A stretch of 64,000 bases of DNA. Origin: Thinopyrum elongatum. Taxonomy: Eukaryota; Streptophyta; Magnoliopsida; Poales; Poaceae. A program made the position numbers and the translations under genes. Each line of letters opens with the position of its first letter. Positions within the stretch are counted from its first letter, which is position 1. Below, piece by piece: positions 10,594-20,762 of the stretch. The stretch covers positions 495,669,180 to 495,733,179 of the forward strand of contig CM022298.1 in assembly GCA_011799875.1 (NCBI GenBank). The letters run 5' to 3'. The notes under the pieces were generated by a model. That model was not told where the DNA came from. It saw only the letters and a program-made list of their open reading frames with translations, and did no database searches.

Positions 10594-12589
10594 TTACTTG
10601 AAAAAGAACTTCCATATCTCCCGGTCAGATATCTCAGTCAAGAAGTGACCACCAAGAACACCTTCCTCCTCCATCAAACTTTTAAGCTGCCTTGCGCCGC
10701 CGTTTGAACCAACCATGTTCTTCTTTGAAGCCACATACAAGACTCCATAAGGAGGGCGTAGGCACTGCAAGCGTAACATGCACGGTTAAATACTTGGAAT
10801 AAGTAAATCATACTGTGCTCCAGCGGCTACATGCACTAGGAAACATATGACACATGAGAAGGTGATGATGGGAGGAACTGACCTTAGTGATAAGGGCATA
10901 GAGCTTCCTTAGAGAGTTCACCGCATTAGGGATCTCAGAAATCAAAATTACATCGTACCCTCCATCTGCCGGGTCAGTCTCGCTGGCCCTCTCCCATGCA
11001 CGGCTGCCAGAAAGCTTCCTCGATCGCCTGGGGTCCTGACCAACTATACTGCTTCCGTCATGACTACTGCAGCCATCCATAAAATCATCCTCAGAGAAGC
11101 TAAGGTTTGTTGGTTGTGCAGGCGGATGCACTACTGAGAGAATTGTGGGGAGCTCATCCCACTCCCCGGCATAGAAATGGACAATGGGAGCTAACAACTG
11201 TCTGGATGGTGTAACCGGGCTCTCTGATGGTCTATTCTGCCTGTCCCGAGCCTGCTCAAGATTCGCAAGCACATTGGGCATTGTTCTGCATCTTATGGTT
11301 TCTGCATTTGCGTCCTGGAAGTGAACTATAGATGCACCCTGTAGTGGCATTTAAGCAAGAAATCAATACACCAGCACATCACTTCAAGTATGACAAGAGA
11401 AGGTACAGACATGCATTTTCCAAAATTGAAGGGAACCGTAAATTTATTATCAAAAAAATAAGTTAACAATTTAGATAAACACCATAAACCATGGAGAGAT
11501 GACACACCTTCAAGCAGGCAAAAATCCCAGCAAGGCCAGATCCACATCCAAGCTGCACCAATTGCCAAAATAAATTAATGATTCATGAAAGCATTAAGGA
11601 TTAAAAAAATGGTACAGGCTGAGAGTCCTGTATGAAAATATATGACTGGTAGGGTAGTAGGCATAGTTGACAGTGAATTTAGCAGCTCCTTTGAGTACAT
11701 AGATATCAAGCCCAAAATAACTTTTCCCTAAAAAGACGAAATAACCTAAGTACCTAACGCTAGTCTTTATGCAGGATACCAGACCGTGTGGCACACATTC
11801 TGCTTCTATGGAAGCAAAATCAGGACCAGACACCTAGTAAGAAAGCAGAGCACCATTTAGATGAAATCTGTAGAATGGGAAATTACCTCTAGAACTCTCT
11901 TGCCCCTGAAGCTCAGCTGCCCATCACGGATCTCATTCTTAATAATATTCACAATAGTGATAGAACTCTCCCAATACTTGAGACTACCTGAGAAAAGAAA
12001 CACAATGATGAATAAGCTTTCCATTTTAAAATACATTCATAAAGGAGGAAATATTGCATATGTAGTGGCCAACTTACCATCATGCTTTGATGATGCTACT
12101 TCAGAAGGGGAAAAGGCTATCATATCTGCTACACTGACCTTCCCCTGAACCAAAAAAAGAAGAAGCCATACATTAAAATTTAGAATCAATAATTTAAAAG
12201 TTTGAGCAATTACTAGCAGAACGACACAAAATTTAGTGCCAGCCAGAATATTAGGAAATGTGCATGAGCTATTCACCTTGAAAACATCAAGACCTTGGAC
12301 ATCGACCTTCTCTCCAGCATATTTGTAAGGATGAGCACTCTGAAAAAGATTCAAGACATACTTTATTTTACCAATCAACAGTTCAGAAGGCCCGTTGTAA
12401 AACACAAATAGTATAGCCATTTGGGGTTTCATGTATGAACGATCAAACAAGTATTACCTTTGAAGGGATTAGTTCAACAGCTGGTGATGGTAGATGCAGA
12501 TCCCTCTCTGATATAATCGGCACACAACTAGTGGCCTTGCTTGGAAGCAAGCCAGGGAAACACTGAACAAGCAGCGATGGTGCCTTCAT
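10594..12589 (-). CDS. METTL18/HPM1-type protein-histidine N-methyltransferase
   Basis: Seven coding exons on the minus strand: 12589-12458, 12339-12277, 12144-12078, 11987-11887, 11552-11508, 11338-10883 and 10764-10594. All are GT-AG with consistent phases, giving 344 residues and a TAA stop. The N-terminus has DLHLPSPAVELIPSK. The Rossmann-type SAM-binding motif is VLELGCGSGLAGIFACLKG (residues 119-137), followed by IVHFQDANAE (140-149), the signature of the METTL18/HPM1 group. A later strand reads YDVILISEIPN, and the C-terminus contains PPYGVLYVASK. In yeast and human this group methylates a histidine of ribosomal protein RPL3; that substrate is inferred here. The start is the first ATG, with a stop in frame upstream. 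The ~105-residue insert after residue 150, rich in Ser, Pro and Asp, is less conserved. The gene looks intact. Confidence 0.9.
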
Positions 12590-13777
12590 TCCGTTACGCT
12601 GCTACCAGTTATCTTCAGTAGTTAATAAAGTTCTGTAGAAAAAAATATTGAAATTAAGTTATGCCTTGACAGAAGAATAGACAATTGGCTACATTAAAAC
12701 GAAAATCATGTGAAAAAACATAACTCTTTGTTTTCAACAAAAAAGAAGCCCCATCCATCTACTAACTAATGGTTTGAGATCTTTGGGGCTGCAAATTGTT
12801 CAAGGACCATCGACCCCTACTCTCAAATGAGAATAGGAAAACCAACAAAATGGAACTTTCTCTATTCTGCAACCAAGTATTCACACCTTTCTTCAGAGAT
12901 AAAATCCTAAAGGTTTGAGACGTGCCACTTCCAAATCCATAAAGGTGCCTCCCAAAAGTCAAGTGTGGACAGAAGACTACATGCTCGTAGCAAAAATCTG
13001 GAAATCGACTTCCTGTGCAAATCTGTCACCTTCAGGAAACTCTAGTGTGGACCATGGCGGGACAAAAGAAGCCGCCCGCAAGGGTGGACTGCAAGTACGA
13101 AATCAATAACAGCGACCCACGCTAGCTCCCTCTGCGCCACTTCTTCGTCCAGAATTGAGATTTTGTACTACAACAGCAGAACTAAATCTATCCAGATTCA
13201 GGTTCCGGGGACACCAAGATTACCAGTACAGCTCAAGCACGGGGCCCTGATCGCTAGACCCCTGAACCGCAGACGCAACCTGCAGAAATGCTTTAGCTAG
13301 CAAAGCCAAAACTACAATTTGTTTATGGCTAAAACGCACATCAGAGAGGCTATCATCCAGGAAGTGGGGCACGAAGCTCTTCAACATCCAAATCCCCGAA
13401 ACTGAAACCCACTAAGCGCGCCAACATCTCACCGAATCTCCGTCGGATCACGCCGCCACGGGACGAACAACAGAAGAACAGCAACGGAATCCCCACGGGT
13501 CCTCTACCAAATTGAACTCAGAGGAGCGACCCAAGGGAGCAGCGGGGATTACCTCCTCGACCGGAGCCAGAGCGGGGGCAAAAATCCTAGTGACGGCGAG
13601 GCGCGCTCTCCTCTGCCTGCCCTGAATCCGCGGTTTCTTCTCCAAGAATCGTCCCGGGATTTTCCCACGGAGGCGCCTTCGATCGGTTCCAAGGTCGAAA
13701 AGTCAAACCGCCACGTCTGGACTGGAGGAAGAAGAGCAGCTCGGTCTGGCCAGGGAAGGAGGCGCGTGTGGGCTGGG
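12590..13777 (-). other. Presumed 5' leader with a leader intron
   Basis: A TATA box lies 1.2 kb upstream of the ATG, so the leader is probably spliced. A good donor (CGAGGAG then GTAATC) is at 13552-13551 and an acceptor (TAGCAG) ends at 12599, just before the ATG. The 954-nt intron between them is an inference. GC-rich ORFs around 13450-14120 on both strands overlap this leader and promoter and are not convincing proteins. Confidence 0.5.
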
Positions 13778-13785
13778 TATATATA
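13778..13785 (-). promoter_or_regulatory. TATA box of the methyltransferase gene
   Basis: TATATATA on the minus strand in a GC-rich setting. It would put the transcription start near 13750, at the head of the proposed leader exon. Confidence 0.6.
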
Positions 13786-14145
13786 GGCGGAGACCGGCGG
13801 CCAAATGGGGGAGAAACTTCGCCCCTGCTTCTGCCATGGCCGCTCGTGTACAGTTGTGGCGAGAGTAAAGAAATAGTCATTTCTCTCTCCGCGGCGGTGG
13901 CGCAATTACCAGACTGCCCCTGGTATGGTGGAGTGGTACTGGTAGAGTACACCGCCGCGCCGTGCGGGTTGGGGGCGGAAGCCCGAGGTTCGCTTTTAGA
14001 AAAGTGGTCGTCCATTTTTCCTCTGCTGCGGCATCTGGCAAAGCCGGCCGGCCACCGGTGCCTCGGGTCAACTGCCGTGGCTTGCCTGCGATCGTAGAGC
14101 ACCTCGACGAATTTCATGAACTTGCGGATCGTAGAGGGGAATGAT
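13786..14145 (-). other. Upstream region of the methyltransferase gene
   Basis: GC-rich sequence upstream of the TATA box. Overlapping ORFs on both strands show no domain, and I treat the stretch as promoter-proximal non-coding DNA. Confidence 0.4.
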
Positions 14146-14296
14146 CAAAATCACTGTTTTGACCTTTAGTGGAAATCTTAGCATGAAATAACCCCAGTTG
14201 AAAACTATTTCATGATCTGATTCAGATCATGAAATAGTTTTCAACTAGGATCGTTTCGTGCTAAACTTTTCACTAAACGTCAAAACAGTTATTTTG
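14146..14296. mobile_element. Hairpin MITE, 151 bp, family unassigned
   Basis: A long inverted repeat. The arms begin CAAAATCACTGTTTTGAC and CAAAATAACTGTTTTGAC and meet at GTTGAAAACTATTTCATGAT with almost no loop. I cannot identify a target duplication. It lies about 360 bp upstream of the methyltransferase TATA box. Confidence 0.65.
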
Positions 14297-15344
14297 GCTG
14301 AGGGGGAAGCCACGTCATGTGGATTTTAAAACGAGATATCCAAATTGGCTTCTCCCCCTTCTCAGCTTCTCCGTCGAAGCTTCGATTGCGAACCGTGTCG
14401 GAAGCTTACTGTTGTAGCTCCAGGGCACCGATGTTGTTACCCTTCTCGTCGTCTCAGGCTCATGCCGTGCTTCACGCCACCGTTCATTGCCGGCGGCTTG
14501 TTGCTTATATGCACACCACCACTACTGGTACTCTTCTCATGCTGGTACAATGATGCATCTGGACAACCCAATGTGACGATCGCAGACGAGATGAACTGTT
14601 GAGGAGTGAACTGTTGCCGAACAGCCGAAGGACTAAAGAGCAAAGCAATGTAGATTCAGAGACGTTCTAATGGTGTGTAAATTTCTGATTGCCATGTCCA
14701 TTTAAACTTGATTGCACTTGTTTTCATGCATATTTTGCTTCAAGTTTGAACTTGACATCCAATAGAAACAGCAGATCGATCTTTGCCTTTGTATGTTGAC
14801 AACCAATTCTGACAAAGGTCAAAGGAAGACGGGTGTATTTTTGGGTACCCAACGCACCTCTAATTACGTTCCAAAGGAATTGAGCCAGCAAGCAGGTAAA
14901 GTAAATGACAGGTATTTTCATGAGCACTAGAACTCACAATTTGTGATGCCTTCCCAACTTTTTTTTTGTTCAAATTATCTTTGGTTAGGATCCTTTCTTT
15001 CACTAACCAAACTCTCTTCTCTATACCTTTATACCTCAGTAAATAATATGGATGAATGCAAAAGATTAGGGGAGCGGCAACAGTGGCGCGTCGGCGACTC
15101 GTTCTGGCGACCATAGCGGTCGTTCGGTGGTCTTGGAATCTTGATGTAATTTTTATTATGTTTGGGGTGCTTTGTACTTTTAACGAAGTTTGATAATAGT
15201 ATATATGAATCATTTTCGCAAAAAAAGGATTATTGGCAATACGTCATTCAAAGTCAAACAGCCGTTGGAGAGACTATCCCATTCCATATCAGCATTTTTT
15301 TTTTGTTGCGCATTCCAGATCAGCAACCAGCAACCAAGGGATAA
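14297..15344. other. Intergenic stretch
   Basis: No supported gene. Around 15060-15225 the sequence resembles the 3' tail of a plant LINE or SINE, ending in an A-run after TTTTCGC. I cannot show coding sequence or a full element. Confidence 0.45.
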
Positions 15345-15617
15345 GGCTGGTCGTAATGGGGAGTATCATATACTAGTATCATGCATATGATACTAGTGTA
15401 TGATACTACCTCCCTAATGCATAGTATTATATATTAGTATTATATAGTACTTTATTTATTGTCATGCATGACACATAGTAGCATATCATTTATTATGATA
15501 TAGTATTATGATATGATACTCAACCCTCTCTTTCTTCATTTAATTCTATGCCACCTCATCAAAATTACCTAGTTGGCATGCATGATACTAACTATGATAC
15601 TCTCGTTACGACCAGCC
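15345..15617. mobile_element. Tourist-like (Harbinger) MITE, 273 bp
   Basis: Terminal repeats GGCTGGTCGTAA and the complementary TTACGACCAGCC, with the duplication TAA on both sides (15342-15344 and 15618-15620). The AT-rich interior is full of GATACTA/TAGTATC inverted motifs. It has no coding capacity. Confidence 0.88.
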
Positions 15618-17727
15618 TAAAGCCATGGTTAGCTAGTTCGCCTTTGTACCCGGATCTGGTCGTCTCCATGCAAGTGTGCAACATGCGCTCATTTTTTAGT
15701 GTTGCACGATCAACCGATGAGTCCGGCCAATAGAGTAACCCAAATTAATCTTTGGTTGACATGCACAACTTTGCCTGTGGTTTAATACTCCATCGGCTGC
15801 TGAGGTAGGTAAATAAAAGGCAGCTCACACGAACGCGAGCATTAAAGTAATTACGTGTGGTGCTTGCACCAGCTGTGCCCACATGGTTTCCCCGGCTTCT
15901 CCGGGGCATGGTACAATGATATGAGGGCGAATGACTGTTGATTGCAGAGACAGGTACCCTGGATCATTAGAGGAGAGCATGACCAATGTGTCATTGGTTC
16001 TAAGAAAATTGCTAAAACTTGGTTTTAGAAAACTAAATTTGCTCTGATGTTAAACTTTTTTGTACCAACTATTTTGGGCCCACATGTCACGATGTTATAT
16101 TTATTTGCCATCCCAATTCTCTCACAATTTGAGTCAGCTTGGGCCTCACATATAGTCAACTCTCGTTTAGAACTGATTCTAGCCTTTTTTTTCCTTAGCA
16201 CCTTACTCCACAATGTTTAGCGGCAAGTTTTGATCCCCCCCCCCCCCCCACACCCACTACTTGTTTGGGGATACAGTGGTACACCAATGACGTCCCCTAC
16301 TTGTTTGTTCCCCTTTTTAAGCACACTCAAATTTTACATTTCAACAATGATTTATCATTGAAGTGCATCACACAAATTTAAAGGTAAACATCACAATTCA
16401 AATATAATCTTTTTAAAGTACATAGTTCAACTCAATTTATTCAGAGATAGTTTTCTATTCGGTTTCCATGGTGCACCCACACACATGCTCCACTGGATCA
16501 TTGAGGAGTTTAATATGCATTTCTCGATCATGGATTTTCTGAGGTGTCTCTAGAAAATTTTCAAACTTAGCCACGTCTTTTTGCGGGAGGTTTAAAGTCT
16601 CTCTCATGCCCTCTTACTCTCTTGATCCCCACTAGGACTTCCAATTTGACTCCTTAGATGGGCACCATGTACTTTTCTACTCTTCTAACAATGAAAGATA
16701 CACAAGTTTTGCGTATTGGCGAAGAAAAAAAAATCTCTCATGAAGTCAGAATCAACATTACTCACACTCTTACCCTCATCACCACAATCATGTTGTGCAT
16801 TGTCACACAACAAGTCATCACCTTCCATGCCTCAGGATCACATTGTTTAGCAGGTGCTGACGAAGCGGAGCAACGTGTAGACAGTGGCGTCAAACTACAA
16901 TAACGTATGTGGACAAACTCAACGGAGATGGAGTAGACAGAGGAGCGATGTGAGGACGGGCACAACGATGATGTGGAGCGGTGGGAGGACCGACACGACC
17001 TAGGCGACGGTCGAGGTGGTCGGCTGAACACGTCTCCTCGCCGCATTCAAGCGCCTCCATTAAACCCGCTCATGTGGCGGGAAATCTACTCATGCCACAC
17101 GTCTGTTCACGAGCAGGCCGACATTAAATACAACGTCGGGCAAGCTCATGCCGTCAGCCTGCTATTTAAACGAGGCCACACACTGGGCAAGAATCGCACC
17201 ACAACTCCGCTCCCCATCTCCTAGTTGCACTATTTTCTCTACACTGTCCATGGCATCCAGCGAGCAGGAAGAGCAGTTCTCCGACATAAAAGCCGGCTAG
17301 GTGGTCCGTCGAGCCGCCCGAATATGAGCCAGGCAACTCGTTGCTCCACCTCCCTCGCCTAGCCCGACGGAGCAAGTTGCCGCTCCAAGTCGGCGCGTGA
17401 TTTTGCAACTCGCCGCTCCAAGCCAGCTCACGGGGGAGTGGGATCAGCTCGGCCGGTCGTAGACTAGTGTAGTGTTTCCGTGTCGTGGGAATGGAGCTCC
17501 GTGCAGCCGGACGTGCACATAGTTTTAGCTTTTTTAGTTAAAATATGTCCAAAATGTAAATATTTTCGTCTGTTTTGTACGAAATTTCGTTGTGTTTGCA
17601 TGAATTTCATCCGGTTTGTTGAAAAGGTGTCTAGAATGTATGCAGATAGGGTTGGATGGCCGGCTCTGGCATCCATGTCCGCGGACGGATGCCAGAGTAA
17701 ATTTACGGGTCAACGTTGGAGATGCCC
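15618..17727. other. Intergenic stretch ending in a Harbinger terminus
   Basis: No supported gene. It contains a run of C at about 16233-16250. The right end GTTGGAGATGCCC (to 17727) followed by TAA looks like one terminus of a PIF/Harbinger element whose other end I cannot find. A short ATG ORF from 17250 (MASSEQEEQFSDIKAG, then stop) may be a relic of such an element. Confidence 0.45.
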
Positions 17728-17759
17728 TAACTCCACGAGTGTCTTCTTTCGGACACTAA

Positions 17760-18686
17760 GAGCATCTACAGCCGGGCGCCTCAAACCCGCCTCATATGCT
17801 CGGGCGAGCCGCCCAGTCACTCTTCGGTCGCAAAATTTTGACCCAGACGGGCGCTCAAACGGGCCTCAAAACCCGGACTGACCGGCACCCTCATATCCAG
17901 CCCAAATATGGGGCAGATATGGGGGCGCCCGGGCGCGCCCGGCCACGTCGGACCCGACAGCCCGACCCCACTGTAAATTGCAACAAATCCACCCCCAAGA
18001 CTTGCCGGATCCATTTGCTATCTCCTCTCTTCTTCCTCCGCGTCGTCCGTCTCGCAGCTCCGCCGCCGCACGCGCTCCGCAGTCGTTCCTAGCCTCTGCG
18101 CCGCCAGCTCCGACAAAGCAGTCCTCTCTCTCGTCCTCGCCGCGGGGGACATTGTCACCGGCTCGGACGCCACCGCGGTACGTCCGACAACTCTCTGGCT
18201 CCGCCTTGCGCTTGATGTGTTCGACACATTGTCTAACCGGATTTTTTGTGATTTTGTTAGGGAAAACGATGGATTCCGATGCTTCGTTGGACGAGGAGTA
18301 TGGACCGACAGAGCTTGACCAAATGAATCAAGATGAGTTCTTCGATTCCTCGGATCCGGACGAAAAAGTGGACATGATTATGCTCATGGGCATGCAAGAG
18401 GAAATGGACCGGCAAGTGGAGCATATTCTCAACTTCAAGGGCTCAATCAACTGGACTGGCTCTGAGGATGCTTGCACCTGGTACTGCTGCAGATGCCATT
18501 GGTGAGATGGTCAGGATGGGGGAGAGCACCTGCTTGAAGACTACTATCAAGTTTGCCCGCGCCGTGATGGAGGTGTTTGGACCTGAGTATCTCAGAGAAC
18601 CAAATGCGCAGGACACGGAGAAGTTGTTGGCTATTGGAGAGGCAAGGGGGTTTCCAGGAATGCTCGGATCAATTGATTGCATGCAT
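17760..18686 (+). mobile_element. PIF/Harbinger element, 5' fragment
   Basis: The left end GAGCATCTACAGCCGGGCGC follows TAA (17757-17759). A GC-rich leader and a transposase relic follow. The element is cut off at about 18686, where it joins gypsy sequence in the opposite orientation. No right terminus is present. Confidence 0.72.
18269..18686 (+). pseudogene. Harbinger transposase, internally deleted and 3'-truncated
   Basis: The protein begins with an acidic segment, MDSDASLDEEYGPTELDQMN, and reads through EEMDRQVEHILNFKGSIN, typical of the N-terminus of grass Harbinger transposases. It then jumps, with a frame change near 18450-18475, to MLAPGTAADAIGEM and the stretch from TCLKTTIKFARAV to ARGFPGMLGSIDCMH, the conserved region before the first catalytic block. 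The central segment is missing, as is everything after GSIDCMH. It cannot encode an active transposase. A plus-strand ORF running on to 18962 is a chimera with antisense gypsy sequence. Confidence 0.82.
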
Positions 18687-19697
18687 AGGCTCTTTGTCAT
18701 TAGGAGCAGCCAGGACCGGCAGCTCGGCCAATTGCTTCTTAAGGTCTTCGAAAGCTTTATTTGCAGCATCACTCCAGACAAAATTGTCAGTCTTTTTCAA
18801 CATCTGGTACAATGGAATCGCCTTCTCCCAGAGGCGGCTGATAAACCGACTCAAAGCCGTGATCCGACCTGCCATACGCTGGACGTCATTGATGTTGGCC
18901 GGCTTAGCGAGCGAGGTTACCGCTTTGATTTTGTCCGGGTTAGCCTCGATGCCCTGTTCTGATACCAGAAAACCCAGCAATTTGCCTGCGGGGATACCAA
19001 AAACACACTTGGATGGGTTGAGCTTCATCTGGTAAACTCGAAGATTATCGAAAGTCTCCTTGAGGTCATCCAACAAGGTCTCTTTCTTCTGAGATTTTAC
19101 CACAATATCATCAACATAAGCATGAACATTACGCCCAATCTGCTTGTGGAAACAATTCTGCACACAACGTTGATAAGTAGCCCCGCGCTCTTAAGCCCAA
19201 AACGCATAGAAACATAGAGAAAAGCCCCAAAGGGTGTGATAAAGGCCGTCTTTTTCTGATCCTCGACGGCCATCTTGATCTGATGATAGCCGGAATAAGC
19301 ATTTATGAAACATAAGCACTCACAACCCGTAGTAGAATCAATGATCTGGTCGATGCGGGGGAGGGCAAACGGGTTTGGGACAAGCCTTGTTAAGATCTGT
19401 GTAATCAACACACATGCGCAAGTGTCATTTTTCTTTAGAACAAGCACTGGATTTGCCAACCACTCGGGGTGGAATACTTCAACGATGAACCTGACAGCTA
19501 GGAGCCGGGCCACCTCTTCTCCAATAGCCTAGCGTCTCTCCTCGTTAAAACGATGGATGCATTGTCTGACAGGTTTCATCTTGGGATCCACATTAAGGTG
19601 ATGCTCAGCGAGTTCTCTCGGTACACCTGGCATGTCGGAAGGTTTCCATTCGAAGATATCCCGATTCTCACGGATGAACTCGATGAGCGTGTTTTCC
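18683..19697 (-). pseudogene. G1 reverse transcriptase domain, broken
   Basis: The frame from 19513 has FHPEWLANPVLVLKK, PFALPRIDQIIDST, AYSGYHQIKM and FGLKSAG, the conserved reverse transcriptase order. A frame change near 19140 leads to a second frame with the catalytic AYVDDIVV, then LNPSKCVFGIPAGKLLGF and IEANPDKIKA. The domain ends in LAAPNDKEPM at about 18683, where RNase H should follow. The segment before it, near 19550, contains another stop in the linker. Confidence 0.85.
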
Positions 19698-20759
19698 TAT
19701 TTGGGATCCATAGCAGTCCCAATAGTGAACTGCTGGGACGAGTCTTCAGCCGACTTAAACTTGAGCAAGGGGCCAGACTCTGTGGTGGGCTTGTTCAAGG
19801 GCGTCATGTCGTCCGGGTCAACATTGGCTGTGTAAAATTTTAGCTCCTTTACTACGCAGGCTGACTCAGCATAAGCTACGTCCCCCTCCTCACACTCGCG
19901 TGCGATTTTTTTGTCATCATCGACCGTGATAGTGCCCTCTGGCCCGGGCATCTTAAGCTTGAGATAAACATAGCAAGGTCGGGCCATGAAGCGAGCATAA
20001 GCCGGCCCGTCCAAAGAGGGCATGATATGGACTCTTAATTTTCACTACCTCAAACGTCAGGAACTCCAATCTATAGTTATACTCATTACCAAACACAACT
20101 TCCAGCTTGATCCGCCCAATAGGATAAGCAGACTTTCCAGGAACGATCCCGTGAAAAACAGTTGAAGAAGGTTGGAGTTGCTTTTCTGACAGGTTCATAC
20201 GCCAGAAGGTATCATAGTATAGGATATTAATGCTACTTCCTCCGTCCATAAGTACCTTAGTAAGCTTATAACCGTCGACTTGAGGCGCCACCACCAGAGC
20301 TAAACCACCTGGATTCTCAACCCGGGGAGGATGATCCGCCCTGCTCCAGGTGACCGGTTGCTCTAACCAGTTTAAGTACTCAGGAACAGTAGGCTCAACC
20401 ATGTTGATGGCACGTTTCTGGAGCTTGCGATCACGCTTGCAAGTACTAGTGGTGAATACGTGATACGACCCACTATTCAACTGCTTGGGATTGCTCTGAA
20501 AACCTGTCTGGTTACCCTGTTGCTGAGTGCCTTGTCCGAAGCGTTGATTTCCACCTCCGTTATCGCCAGGACCCTGATAGCCAGCTCCTGAGCTGCCTGG
20601 ACCATGAAAGCCTGGATTTTGGAAACCACCGGATGAGCCGGCTCCCGGGAAGCTGGGTCCTGAGCTGCCTACTCCAGGTTGCCCCGGGTTGCCTCCGCCG
20701 CCGCCCTGATGATTCTGGTAAGACTGATTACGGAAGGCTTGCATTATGTAACGATTTTC
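19698..20759 (-). pseudogene. G1 protease region, broken
   Basis: Begins with a Gly/Asn/Gln-rich stretch (repeated GPGSSG-like units). Then NWLEQPVTWSRADHPP leads to the aspartic-protease core KVLMDGGSSINILY (D followed by GG) and GRIKLEVVFGNEYNYRLEF. After HALFGR the frame changes near 20010. The following frame continues from YARFMARPCYVYLKLKMPG into an acidic linker. A stop at 20760-20762 separates this from gag. Confidence 0.75.
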
Positions 20760-20762
20760 CTA

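Noticed and set aside
13448..14144. Overlapping ORFs on both strands upstream of the methyltransferase
   Set aside because: GC-rich leader and promoter sequence, no domain, and a TATA box lies in the middle.
15060..15230. SINE or LINE 3' tail
   Set aside because: Only a tail-like phrase is visible; no promoter boxes, ORF or duplication to support an element.
16000..16220. Possible MITE with TTCTAAGAAAATTGC-like ends
   Set aside because: I could not match the two ends or find a target duplication.
18468..18962. 164-residue plus-strand ORF
   Set aside because: Chimera of a Harbinger transposase fragment and antisense gypsy reverse transcriptase.
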